Of a DNA stretch of 64,000 bases, positions 8,308-16,713 are shown piece after piece (the stretch's first letter is position 1; the number at the start of each line of letters is the position of its first letter). The stretch covers positions 558,001-622,000 of the forward strand of contig CP030885.1 in NCBI GenBank assembly GCA_006969625.1, in the 5' to 3' direction. The translations under genes were made by a program, and so were the position numbers. This DNA comes from Rhodospirillaceae bacterium (GTDB lineage Bacteria > Pseudomonadota > Alphaproteobacteria > Kiloniellales > DSM-21159). A model generated the notes under the pieces. The model did no database searches and was not told the origin of the DNA. It saw only the letters and a list, made by a program, of their open reading frames with translations.

Positions 8308-9304
8308 TCCCGGTGTTACAGGAACAGGGCTCGCGCAGGATGGTGCAGCGCTCGGTCCAGGGTCGCGTGCGCGTGAAGTCGGTCGGCCCCATAAGCGCGA
8401 TCAGCTCGACCTCGAGGGCGGCTGCGACGTGCATCAAGCTGCTGTCGGGCGCCACCATTGCGTCGCAGAGCGAGACGACAGCCGCGGCTTCGATGAAGGC
8501 AAGGTGTCCGGCGGCGACGCAGATCATCGGATGTTCGGCAAGCCCGGCACTCTCCAGCGCCCGAGCGATCTCCGCCCGCTCGTCCGGCGACCCCAAGAAG
8601 ATCGAGGCCACGCCGGCCTCCGCCAGCCGGCGGGCCAGCTCGATCCAGTGCGTCATGGGCCAGCGCTTCCAATGCTGGATAGCGCTGGAGCCGCTCTGAA
8701 ATCCGACCTTCGTCACCCGCGCGATGCCGTGGCGGTCGAGAAATCCTCTGGCCGCGTCCAGGTGCTCGGGACACAGTTCAAGGCCGAGCTTCGAGTCGTC
8801 GGTCCGGCAACCGAGGGCTGCACCGGCCGAGAGGTAGCGCTCGACCTCGTGCTGCGATTCCTGCATGCGAATGGGTACGTTGAAGACTCCGTCCAGGGCG
8901 CCGGCGTAACCGCCGCTGCTGACGAAGCCCAGACGATAGGCCGGCTTGGTGGCGCTCAGGAAGCAAAGCGTCTTGGTATCGTTCGGCTTGATCCAGCGGG
9001 CGACGACGATGTCCGGCGCGAGCCGCTGGCTCTCCACCGCGGCGCGCATTCGCTCGAGGGCTTCGGGGCTGACGGCCTTCGGCGCAGGCACGACCGCCTC
9101 GCGGTCGACGTTGTCGCCGACCACGCCGAGGCTGTGGCGCGGGCCGCCTTCGAAGCTTATCTGGACGAGCTCGGCTTCCGGGAAACGCCGCCGCAGCGCC
9201 CGCAGGAAGGGCTGAAACATAATTAGATTGCCGATCGCCATGTGGCAATTTACGGCGATCTGCTTGATCCGGCGCGGATCCGGCGGCAGTCCCGCGGCCG
9301 GCAA
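8300..9304 (-). pseudogene. GT9 (heptosyltransferase-type) glycosyltransferase, 3' end removed by IS256
   Basis: Visible motifs fit glycosyltransferase family 9 (ADP-heptose:LPS heptosyltransferase type): an N-terminal FQPFLRALRRRFPEAELVQI strand-helix, IFLGSPDERAEI, and the nucleotide-sugar site VAPDSSLMHVAAALEVELIA followed by LMGPTDFTRTRPW. The frame runs to CNTGTLF at 8300, then into IS256. The last 44 codons survive at 41304-41435. A TTG at 9304 is the only start after the preceding stop, but good coding sequence (KAELRRRAAEALIAELSG) continues upstream in frame, overlapping the ABC ATPase gene, so the true start is unsettled. It would have added a sugar to LPS core or a surface glycan, and was probably the last gene of an ABC-exporter operon. 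Confidence 0.8.
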
Positions 9305-9321
9305 CCCCGACAGCTCGGCGA

Positions 9322-10182
9322 TCAGTGCCTCGGCTGCGCGTCGCCTGAGCTCGGCCTTGCTGGCCGGCTTGTTCCGCTTGGGCGGGGCGCCTTCGTGAAC
9401 TGAGAGAAGCTGGCGAGCACCGTCTCGACCTCGCCTTCCATGCGCACCCTTCCCTCATGGAGCCAAATTGCCTTGTTGGCATAACGCTCGACCGCGGAAA
9501 GCTTGTTTGTCGCGATCAAGGTCAGGCAGGGCGTCTCGGCCAGGTACTCGGCAAAGCGCTCCGGGAACGCGCTCCTGATCCGCGTCGATACCAGCGTTCG
9601 CACATCGTCCAGCAGGAGGATGTCGGAGCGAAGCAACAGCCCGAAGAGCGTTCCCAGATCGGCGAAGACGGGCTGCGGAACCCGCGATGCCCGCACGTCC
9701 AGATAACCGGTCGCACCGACCGTGGCCGCAGCCTCCTCGATCAAAGGGGCGACGGCCGTCTTGCCGAATCCGTGAAGCGCCGCGATGAACCGCAGATTCT
9801 GGCGTGCCGAGAAGATCGGAATGATCGGTCGCTGGAAGTCGCGGAAGCCAATGACCAGCCCCTTGCCCTCCACCCTGCCGGAGGTCGGCAGCGTCTTGCG
9901 TGCGAGAATGTCGAGCAGGGTGGACTTGCCGCAACCGGCGACGCCGACCACGCCAATCACCTCTCCTGCATGGGCTTCGAAGGTGACCCCGCGCAGTACC
10001 GGCTGCTCGCGCTTCGGCTTGCCGTCTTCGGGCTGTTCGAGGAGTCGCCGCTCGCGGTCTTCGTCGCCGCGCTCGACCTCGTCATCCGCATCCTCCTCGT
10101 CGTCGTCGCCATCCAACCAGGCCCGGCGGCGACGCAGGATGTACGTCTTGTAGAGATCTTCGCAACGCAGGAAAGCGCTCAT
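9322..10182 (-). CDS. Polysaccharide ABC exporter, ATP-binding subunit (Wzt/KpsT-like), degenerate motifs
   Basis: A 286-residue ATPase next to its permease (3 bp apart), so a two-component glycan exporter. Walker A is GVAGCGKST (~90). Several other catalytic landmarks deviate: the family signature (SSGM in Wzt/KpsT) is not recognisable where VPQPVFADLGTLFGLLL stands, Walker B reads DILLLDDV with Asp for the usual Glu, and the switch position reads IATNKLSAV with Asn for the usual His. An acidic/basic insertion (DGDDDEEDADDEV and on, ~24-55) interrupts the first strand region. The permease may therefore be served by a poorly hydrolysing ATPase, or this is a divergent subfamily. The downstream gene is the GT9 fragment. 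Confidence 0.82.
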   Translation of the reverse strand: MSAFLRCEDLYKTYILRRRRAWLDGDDDEEDADDEVERGDEDRERRLLEQPEDGKPKREQPVLRGVTFEAHAGEVIGVVGVAGCGKSTLLDILARKTLPTSGRVEGKGLVIGFRDFQRPIIPIFSARQNLRFIAALHGFGKTAVAPLIEEAAATVGATGYLDVRASRVPQPVFADLGTLFGLLLRSDILLLDDVRTLVSTRIRSAFPERFAEYLAETPCLTLIATNKLSAVERYANKAIWLHEGRVRMEGEVETVLASFSQFTKAPRPSGTSRPARPSSGDAQPRH

Positions 10183-10185
10183 CGA

Positions 10186-11088
10186 CTACACCGTTTCGTC
10201 GAGTGCCGTCGCTTCCCAGCGCACGAAGAACCAGAATCCCAAGAGGTTCAGCACGCCGATGGCGCCGAGCGAGGTCAGCATGATCTCGGTCGGGGGAAAC
10301 GGCGTGCCGAAGACGGCTGCCCGCAGTGAAATGAAGATCGAGGACAGCGGATTGTAGATCATCCACTCCTGAACGTGCGGCGGCAGGGCGTCCAAGGGAT
10401 AGAGCACCGGGGTGGCGAACAGCATGACGATGATCGCATAGCGCAGGATGAACCAAGCGTCCTTGGCGTACATGTAGAGGACCGAGGTGAACAGCGAGAT
10501 CGCGGAGACGGCGGCGGCCAGCCACAACAAGACCAGCGGCACGTAGAGCAGATGCCAGCCGAGCCAAATCGCCAGGGTGTCGAGGAAGACGGCGTAGAAC
10601 GCAACCGTCGCCATCAGACAGATCAGGACAATGCCGCTTTCCACCACCGCCGGCCCGAAGGCGCAGAGATAGACCAGAATCCGCGGAAAGTAGAACCGCC
10701 GGAGGATGGTGCGGTGCTTGTACATGCCGCGCGTCGTCCAGGCCAGACCGCGCTGGTAGAACAGCCAACCCATAAGACCGCAGAGCACGAAGACCGGATA
10801 GGGGGTGTTGCCGGTCTGCACGCCGAGCATGTCGCGGAAGACGAAGGTGTAAGCCACCACCATGACGAAAGGCCGGATGAAGAGCCAAAGCACGCCGAGG
10901 ATGGTGCGCTGGTAGGCCGTGAGAATGGTGTGCTTGACGAGGTGTCCGATCAGGAAGCGGACCCGCCAGATCTCGCCGAGCTGCCCGAGCGCACTGCGCC
11001 TGTGGGCGCGCACGCTCCACGAGCGGTTCGCCGTCTGGTGCCGCGATCTCGCGTGAAGCGCCTTCGTTGCTTGCGCGGATTCCGCCAT
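10186..11088 (-). CDS. Polysaccharide ABC exporter, permease subunit (ABC-2 type, Wzm/KpsM-like)
   Basis: A 300-residue integral membrane protein with about six hydrophobic segments. It has the family landmarks RTILGVLWLFIRPFVMVVAY in the first membrane region and FATPVLYPLDALPP before the conserved NP (IYNPLSSIF). The start at 11088 (MAESAQ) fits the family length; a much longer in-frame extension upstream has no coding character and is rejected. It would move a lipid-linked polysaccharide across the inner membrane with the adjacent ATPase. Both lie on the minus strand in the same operon as the broken GT9 gene. Confidence 0.88.
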   Translation of the reverse strand: MAESAQATKALHARSRHQTANRSWSVRAHRRSALGQLGEIWRVRFLIGHLVKHTILTAYQRTILGVLWLFIRPFVMVVAYTFVFRDMLGVQTGNTPYPVFVLCGLMGWLFYQRGLAWTTRGMYKHRTILRRFYFPRILVYLCAFGPAVVESGIVLICLMATVAFYAVFLDTLAIWLGWHLLYVPLVLLWLAAAVSAISLFTSVLYMYAKDAWFILRYAIIVMLFATPVLYPLDALPPHVQEWMIYNPLSSIFISLRAAVFGTPFPPTEIMLTSLGAIGVLNLLGFWFFVRWEATALDETV

Positions 11089-11285
11089 GACCCATCCAAC
11101 TCGACTCTGCGCGCTGCCGGCCCGGGCCCGAGGGCCAGACCATTCCCCCCACGTCTTCCCGCCGCCCCTGTCGGCCGCTCCGCTCGACGTTGGACGGCCG
11201 GTTGCGCCGCCCATCTGTTGCACTTGGCGCACCGCACGACAAGGGGCGCGGCAACGAGGTGCGGACCGATCCGGTTTGTCGCGAC

Positions 11286-12503
11286 CTAGTCCTGGAGGTC
11301 CTGACGAATATGGTCGGCAACCGCGACGGCGATCTCCCGGTTGCCTCGGGCGGAGAAATGACCGAGGTCGAGGATCGGGCCGAAGCGGTAGAAGTTGGCC
11401 GGATCGTCGCCGATCTCGTCCTGCAGGTCGAGGAAGGGGATCGAACGGCGCGCGGCGAAGGCCGCCATGCCTTCTGCGGTGACGCGGTAGTGGTGCCGAA
11501 GAATGTCCTCGGGGGCGATCGGCTTCCACCAATCGTGCAGCCAGTAGACCTCCGTCGGGACACGCTCGTCCGACCAGCTCTGCGGGCCGTAGCCGACGAC
11601 GGGTGCGAGAAGGACGAATTTCGCGTCGGCCTCCCTGACCAACGCGGCGAGCTCGTCGAGCCGCTCCAGATAGGCAGCCAGGCTCGGGTTTTCGCCATCC
11701 CTGTCGACGGTGTAGCTGCCGGCCGGGATCGGCCGCTCGAACCGACGAAGCAGGCCGCGGTACAGCGCACTGCGTTCGTAGAGCCAAGCCGCGGCCGAGG
11801 TCGGCGACTCTCGATCGAAGGAACTGAAGGGGTCGAGGCCGTTGCCCGCGTCGAAGTAGACGACATAGTCCGGCGCGTAGGACAGCAGCTCATAGCGGAT
11901 CAGCGCCAGCATGTCGGGTGCGCCGAGCCCGGCGAAGCCCGCGTTCAACACCTCGACATCGCGCTCTGGCAGGATCGCTTCCAGGGCCTGTTCCAACTGG
12001 TAGGGATATGTCCCCTCGAGCGCGACCTGTCCTTCGGTCACGCTGCCGCCGATGGCGACGACCCTCACCTGCGCCGGGTCGTTGTCGGTCCAGGGGAAGC
12101 TCTCGCCGCGGAAGCCCCGCTCGTTGGATTCCCAGACGATGTCCGGGTCTTCCGGCCCGACGGGCCGGAAGACCCCCTCGACCAGCGCGAGGCGGAAATC
12201 GGGCTTGAACATGTAGCGCGGATACTGCGTTTCGACGCCGAAACGATCGAGAGGATGGAACTCGCCCGGTCCGCCGCTGGCGATCTCCTCGTCCGGAATA
12301 TCCCGGAACAGGCGATTGTAGAGGTAGCGGACCTCGCCGGGGTAGATGCCGTAGCCGGCATTCGGCTTCTGCAAAGTCCAGGAGAAGAGCTTGTAACCCT
12401 CGCTGGAGCGCACGAAGCCCTCGGCGGCAAGCGCGCCGATCGCGAGCGACACCAGGACGGTCATCGGGACTGCGACGAACCGAATCATGAGCCAGCCAAG
12501 CAT
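11286..12503 (-). CDS. SGNH/GDSL-type hydrolase-like membrane-anchored protein
   Basis: About 405 residues. An N-terminal hydrophobic anchor (FVAVPMTVLVSLAIGALAAE) is followed by an extracytoplasmic domain with SGNH blocks: Ser in AIGGSVTEG (block I), Gly in LNAGFAGLG (II), Asn in YFDAGNGLD (III) and Asp/His in DLGHFSARGN (V). These proteins usually act as acyl-esterases or acyltransferase partners on glycans, so an O-acetyl or ester edit of the surface polymer is a fair guess. The start could be the ATG at 12503 or at 12488; GGAGG abuts the former. It is 197 bp from the ABC permease start, same strand. Confidence 0.75.
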   Translation of the reverse strand: MLGWLMIRFVAVPMTVLVSLAIGALAAEGFVRSSEGYKLFSWTLQKPNAGYGIYPGEVRYLYNRLFRDIPDEEIASGGPGEFHPLDRFGVETQYPRYMFKPDFRLALVEGVFRPVGPEDPDIVWESNERGFRGESFPWTDNDPAQVRVVAIGGSVTEGQVALEGTYPYQLEQALEAILPERDVEVLNAGFAGLGAPDMLALIRYELLSYAPDYVVYFDAGNGLDPFSSFDRESPTSAAAWLYERSALYRGLLRRFERPIPAGSYTVDRDGENPSLAAYLERLDELAALVREADAKFVLLAPVVGYGPQSWSDERVPTEVYWLHDWWKPIAPEDILRHHYRVTAEGMAAFAARRSIPFLDLQDEIGDDPANFYRFGPILDLGHFSARGNREIAVAVADHIRQDLQD

Positions 12504-12724
12504 CCTCCACGCGGCCAACGGCCCGGCCTCTGTGTGCCCCGTGTAAGGCCAAGTCGCAGGTCCGACAAGCCTATTGCGGCGCCTGGAAGCGCTAGTGTAG
12601 TTTCCCGGCGCCGCTTGGCCGAGAGCCGGAACCGTCGGAATCCGGGGCTTGTATGGCATGCCGCACGACCCGCGGCGACGGCTAGAGCCCCACATTCGAA
12701 GCGGCCACCAATCGGATCCATGGC

Positions 12725-13150
12725 ATGGCGACGCACGAGTCCTTCGTTCCCCGCGACAAGACGGTGATGGGCAGCGACCGAAGCTTCGGCCTCGTCTTCG
12801 CCGTCTTCTTTGCCGTGATCACCCTGCTGCCGTGGAGTTTCAGCGAGTCCGGCCCGTTCTGGTGGGCCCTGGTACCCTCCGGCGCCTTCCTGCTGGTCGC
12901 GCTGGCTCGCCCCGTCTGGCTGCGCCCGCTGAACCGCGTTTGGTTCCGCTTCGGTTTGCTGCTCAACCGCCTGATCTCGCCGCTCGTGCTGGGCCTGCTG
13001 TTCTACCTGACCGTCGTGCCGACCGGACTGCTGATGCGTCTGTTCGGCAAGCGTCCCATCCCGACGGGCTTCTCGGCCGAGGCCGAGAGCTATTGGGTGC
13101 CGCGCGACCCTCCGGGCCCCGCGCCCGAGTCCATGAAGAACCAGTTCTAG
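12725..13150 (+). CDS. SxtJ-like small membrane protein
   Basis: A 141-residue protein with two hydrophobic hairpins (FGLVFAVFFAVITLLPWSF and a second pair around LISPLVLGLLFYLTVVPTGL) and the ending RPIPTGFSAEAESYWVPRDP typical of the SxtJ family. These proteins recur beside carbamoyltransferases and a tiny DUF5989 protein, exactly as here. Function is unknown; a scaffold or membrane recruiter for the carbamoyltransferase is the usual suggestion. It starts a three-gene plus-strand unit in a divergent position to the SGNH gene, so a promoter should lie in 12504-12724. Confidence 0.8.
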   Translation: MATHESFVPRDKTVMGSDRSFGLVFAVFFAVITLLPWSFSESGPFWWALVPSGAFLLVALARPVWLRPLNRVWFRFGLLLNRLISPLVLGLLFYLTVVPTGLLMRLFGKRPIPTGFSAEAESYWVPRDPPGPAPESMKNQF

Positions 13151-13161
13151 AAAGCGACGCG

Positions 13162-13311
13162 ATGAGCTTCTTCGTCGAACTCTGGCAATTCGTCCGCGCG
13201 CGCAAGAAATTCTGGCTGCTGCCCATCCTGATCATGATGGTCGTGTTCGGCGGGCTGATCGTGCTAACCAAGGGATCCGCGGTCGCCCCCTTCATCTACA
13301 CGGTCTTCTAG
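13162..13311 (+). CDS. DUF5989-type single-span membrane protein (49 aa)
   Basis: Starts MSFFVELWQFVRARKKFWLL followed by one hydrophobic span (PILIMMVVFGGLIVL) and a short tail ending PFIYTVF. This pattern and length match the DUF5989 proteins found between SxtJ-like and carbamoyltransferase genes. It begins 11 bp after the SxtJ-like gene and ends 18 bp before the carbamoyltransferase. Likely a small membrane partner of that enzyme; the molecular role is not known. Confidence 0.8.
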   Translation: MSFFVELWQFVRARKKFWLLPILIMMVVFGGLIVLTKGSAVAPFIYTVF

Positions 13312-13329
13312 ACGGATCGCCGCATCCCT

Positions 13330-15162
13330 ATGCGCATTCTCGGCCTTTCGGGCTACTACCACGACAGCGCGGCCGCCCTGCTGGTCGACGGTCAGCTCGT
13401 CGCGGCGGCGCAGGAAGAGCGCTTCAGTCGCGTCAAGCACGACTCCGGCTTCCCCGGCAAGGCTGCGGCCTGGTGCCTGGAGGCTGGCGGCGTGGCGCCG
13501 CGCGAGCTCGATGCCGTGGCCTTCTACGACAAGCCCTTCCTCAAGTTCGAGCGGCTGCTCGAGACCTATCTCGCCTTCGCCCCGCGCGGCTTCGCGTCGT
13601 TCCGCAAGGCCATGCCGGTCTGGATTCGCGAGAAGCTGTTCCTCAAGGGCTTGATCGCGAAGGAACTGAAGGCGCTGGACCCCGACGTGGATTGGGCTGC
13701 CCGTCTGCTGTTCAGCGAGCACCATATGAGCCACGCCGCTTCGGCCTTCTATCCTTCGCCGTTCGAGGAGGCCGTCGTGCTGACCATGGACGGCGTCGGC
13801 GAGTGGGCCACCGGCTCGGCGGCGCTGGGCAGCGGCACGGAGCTGCAGATCTTCAAGGAGATGCACTTTCCGCATTCCTTGGGTCTGTTGTACTCGGCCC
13901 TGACCTACTACCTGGGCTTCAAGGTCAATTCCGGCGAGTACAAGGTCATGGGCCTGGCGCCCTACGGCGAGCCGACCCATGCCCGGACCATGCTCGACAA
14001 GCTGATCGACGTGAAGCCGGACGGCAGCTTCCGGCTGGATCAGGCCTACTTCAACTACTGCACCGGCCTGACCATGACGAACGCGCGCTTCGACGCGCTG
14101 TTCGGCCGCCCGCCGCGCACGCCCGACCAGCCGCTCGAGCAGTTCCACATGGACATCGCGGCTTCGGTCCAGGCGGTCACCGAGGAGGTCATGCTGCGGC
14201 TGACCCGCAGCCTTGCGGCCGAGACCGGGCGCCGCACCCTCTGCCTGGCCGGCGGCGTCGCGCTCAACTGCGTGGCGAACGGCAAGATCCTGCGCGACGG
14301 CAAGTTCGACGAGATCTGGATCCAGCCGGCGGCCGGCGACGCCGGCGGCAGCGTCGGTGCGGCCTATCTCGCCTATCACCAGCTTCACGACCGGCCCCGA
14401 CGCCGCAGCAACGAGGACGCGATGAGCGGCGCCTACCTGGGCCCGGAATTCGCGCAGGGGGAGATCGAGGCGCGCCTGCGCGCCGTCGGCGCGGAATTCA
14501 CCGTGTTGAGCGACGAAGAACTCACCGATGCGGCGGCGCAGGACCTGAGCGACGGCAAGGCGCTGGGCTGGTTCCAGGGACGCATGGAGTTCGGGCCGCG
14601 GGCGCTCGGCAACCGCTCGATCATCGCCGACCCGCGTTCGCCGGAGATGCAGAAGACCCTGAATCTCAAGGTGAAGTTTCGCGAGAGCTTCCGTCCGTTC
14701 GCGCCGGCGGTGCTGGAGGAGGACTGCCAGGCCTGGTTCGATCTCGATCGCACTTCGCCCTACATGCTGCTGGTCGCGGAGGTCGCCGAACGGCACCGGA
14801 TCGCCGAGACCGAAGAAGATCGCAAGCTGTTCGGCATCGAGCGGCTCAACCGCCCACGTTCCGCGGTGCCGGCGATCACCCATGTCGACCACTCGGCGCG
14901 CATCCAGACCGTCAGCACGGCGACCAATCCGCGCTTCCATGCGCTTTTGAGCCGCTTCAAGGGCTTGACCGGCTGCCCGATCCTGGTGAACACCAGCTTC
15001 AACGTGCGCGGCGAGCCGATCGTGCACACGCCGGAGGACGCCTTCCGCTGCTTCATGGGCAGCGGCATCGAGCGTCTGGCGGTCGGCAACTGCTGGCTGC
15101 GCAAGGAGGCGCAGACGGCGCCGGAGACCCACGACTACCGGGAACAGTTCGCGCTGGACTGA
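13330..15162 (+). CDS. Carbamoyltransferase (NodU/CmcH family)
   Basis: A 610-residue, full-length two-domain enzyme. The N-terminal ASKHA-like domain starts GLSGYYHDSAAALLVDG and contains EERFSRVKHD, EHHMSHAASAFYPSPFEEAV and TMDGVGEWATG. The C-terminal YrdC-like domain has GRMEFGPRALGNRSI and NTSFNVRGEPIVHTPEDAF. The family moves a carbamoyl group from carbamoyl phosphate, via carbamoyl-adenylate, to a sugar hydroxyl. With SxtJ and DUF5989 neighbours it forms a compact glycan-decorating unit, so O-carbamoylation of the surface polymer is the likely outcome. It converges on the methyltransferase-glycosyltransferase fusion 17 bp away. Confidence 0.93.
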   Translation: MRILGLSGYYHDSAAALLVDGQLVAAAQEERFSRVKHDSGFPGKAAAWCLEAGGVAPRELDAVAFYDKPFLKFERLLETYLAFAPRGFASFRKAMPVWIREKLFLKGLIAKELKALDPDVDWAARLLFSEHHMSHAASAFYPSPFEEAVVLTMDGVGEWATGSAALGSGTELQIFKEMHFPHSLGLLYSALTYYLGFKVNSGEYKVMGLAPYGEPTHARTMLDKLIDVKPDGSFRLDQAYFNYCTGLTMTNARFDALFGRPPRTPDQPLEQFHMDIAASVQAVTEEVMLRLTRSLAAETGRRTLCLAGGVALNCVANGKILRDGKFDEIWIQPAAGDAGGSVGAAYLAYHQLHDRPRRRSNEDAMSGAYLGPEFAQGEIEARLRAVGAEFTVLSDEELTDAAAQDLSDGKALGWFQGRMEFGPRALGNRSIIADPRSPEMQKTLNLKVKFRESFRPFAPAVLEEDCQAWFDLDRTSPYMLLVAEVAERHRIAETEEDRKLFGIERLNRPRSAVPAITHVDHSARIQTVSTATNPRFHALLSRFKGLTGCPILVNTSFNVRGEPIVHTPEDAFRCFMGSGIERLAVGNCWLRKEAQTAPETHDYREQFALD

Positions 15163-15178
15163 GGCGTCGTGCGTCGGT

Positions 15179-16672
15179 TCAGTGCCCCTTCAGGTCGAGG
15201 AAGGCGCGCCCCACCAGCTTGAACAGGCGCCAGCCGTCCGAAAAGCGCGAGATCTGCGGCTCGCCGTAGTCGCGCGCCTGGTAGCGCACCGGGATCTCGA
15301 CGATGCGCAGGTTGTGCAGCGCCGCGCCGAAGATCAGGTCGAAATCGCCGAAGGGGTCGAGCCCGCCGAGCCGCTCGCGCTCGCCCTGGATCTTCTCGTA
15401 GTCCGCCTTGTAGAGCGCCTTGGTGCCGCACAGCGTGTCGCTGAGCGACTGATCGAGCAGGTAGGAGAGGACGACGGCGAACAGGCGGTTAGCGATGTAG
15501 TTCAGGGTGCGCATGGCGCCCTTTTCCATCGGATAGACCAGCCGGCTGCAGTTGACGAATTCGGCCTCGCCGCTTGCCAAGGCCTCGTAGACGCGCGGCA
15601 TGTATTCCGGCGGCACCGCCAGGTCGCTGTCGACGATCATCACGATGTCGCCGGCGGCCTCTCGGAATCCCAGGCGCACCGCGTCGCCCTTGCCCTTGCC
15701 GGTCTGCTGTAGCACGCGGATGTTGCGGTCCGAATAGGCCTCCTCGACGCGCAGGCACTCCTCGTAGGTGCCGTCGCGGCTGTGGCCTTCGACGAAGAGG
15801 ATCTCGGTGTCCGGCCCCATGTCCGGGGTGCGGGTGACGCAGGCCTCGATGTTGCCGCGCTCGTTGCGGCAGGGGATCAGAACGGTCACTGAGGCCGGGC
15901 GCGCCTGCACCGTCAGGCGCGAGCGGGCGACCATGTGGGTGCGCCAGCACAGGGCGTTGATCAGCGGCAGCGGCGCGACGAAGCGGTTGATCAGGGTACC
16001 CAGGCCGAGCAGGCGCCGCGGCGAGAGCTCGCGCCGCTCGGTGCGGACCACGTCATAGTGCTCGAGCGCCAGCAACGCGCGCAGCTCGCGCAGGGCGAAC
16101 CAGTTCTGCTGCGGACGCGGCATCGCCATGCCGAAACGCACCATGAGGTGGAACAGGGGCTCCCACCAACGATTGTGGTAGCTGACGACGAGGCGGGTGT
16201 GCGGCGCCATCAGGCGGTGCAGCGTGCGCAGCAGAGCCTGCACGTCGAACAGCAGGCCGACCAGGTCGGACAGGACGATGAAGTCGACCGGCTCGGTCAA
16301 TTTCGAGAGCTGCGCCTCGTCCTCGACGTTGAGCACGTCGAACCGCAGCTCGGGATGGCGCTTGCGCGCCTGCTCGATCATCCGCGAGCTGATATCCACG
16401 CCCAGGCCGAGGCTCGGCTCCAGCGCCGCCAGCAGGTCGCCGTTGCCGCACCCGAGCTCCAGAATGCGCGCGCCCTTCGGGATGTAGGTGCGCAGCGCGC
16501 GCAGGTCGCGCCCGTAGAAGTAGGCGTTGCGCCGGCGCCAGGCGTGCCGTTCGTCAGCGTAGGCGTCGAAATGCTGCGCGACACGGGCGTGGTGAGCCTT
16601 GCGCTTGTCGGCCAGGTCGCCGGTCGTCGGTCCGCCGAGGCCGGGCGGGTCGGGCTGGATCGGGTGGGACAT
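15179..16672 (-). CDS. Fusion: SAM-dependent methyltransferase + family 2 glycosyltransferase
   Basis: A 497-residue bifunctional protein. Residues ~1-230 are a class I methyltransferase (motif I ARILELGCGNGDLLAALE, then LGVDISSRMIEQA; FIVLSDLVGLLFD as motif IV). Residues ~255-497 are a GT2/dolichol-phosphate-mannose-synthase-like transferase (TVLIPCRNERGNIEACV, ILFVEGHSRDGT, then IVMIVDSDLAVPPEYM as the DxD region). No stop or ribosome site separates them, so the fusion looks genuine. It may make a lipid- or sugar-phosphate donor and methylate the same product. The minus-strand FkbM gene begins 41 bp beyond its start. Confidence 0.85.
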   Translation of the reverse strand: MSHPIQPDPPGLGGPTTGDLADKRKAHHARVAQHFDAYADERHAWRRRNAYFYGRDLRALRTYIPKGARILELGCGNGDLLAALEPSLGLGVDISSRMIEQARKRHPELRFDVLNVEDEAQLSKLTEPVDFIVLSDLVGLLFDVQALLRTLHRLMAPHTRLVVSYHNRWWEPLFHLMVRFGMAMPRPQQNWFALRELRALLALEHYDVVRTERRELSPRRLLGLGTLINRFVAPLPLINALCWRTHMVARSRLTVQARPASVTVLIPCRNERGNIEACVTRTPDMGPDTEILFVEGHSRDGTYEECLRVEEAYSDRNIRVLQQTGKGKGDAVRLGFREAAGDIVMIVDSDLAVPPEYMPRVYEALASGEAEFVNCSRLVYPMEKGAMRTLNYIANRLFAVVLSYLLDQSLSDTLCGTKALYKADYEKIQGERERLGGLDPFGDFDLIFGAALHNLRIVEIPVRYQARDYGEPQISRFSDGWRLFKLVGRAFLDLKGH

Positions 16673-16713
16673 GGCTGGACTCCGCGGTGGGCCGCCGGGC
16701 GAGGCACGCTCTG

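Noticed and set aside
8165..9226. 353-codon plus-strand frame opposite the GT9 fragment
   Set aside because: Antisense to clear GT9 coding sequence, starting within IS256.
10186..11893. Longer frames upstream of the ABC permease
   Set aside because: The extra 230 residues are low-complexity, Arg-rich and antisense to the SGNH gene.
11190..12767. 525-codon plus-strand frame opposite the SGNH gene
   Set aside because: Antisense shadow with no recognisable domain, while the minus strand has all SGNH blocks.
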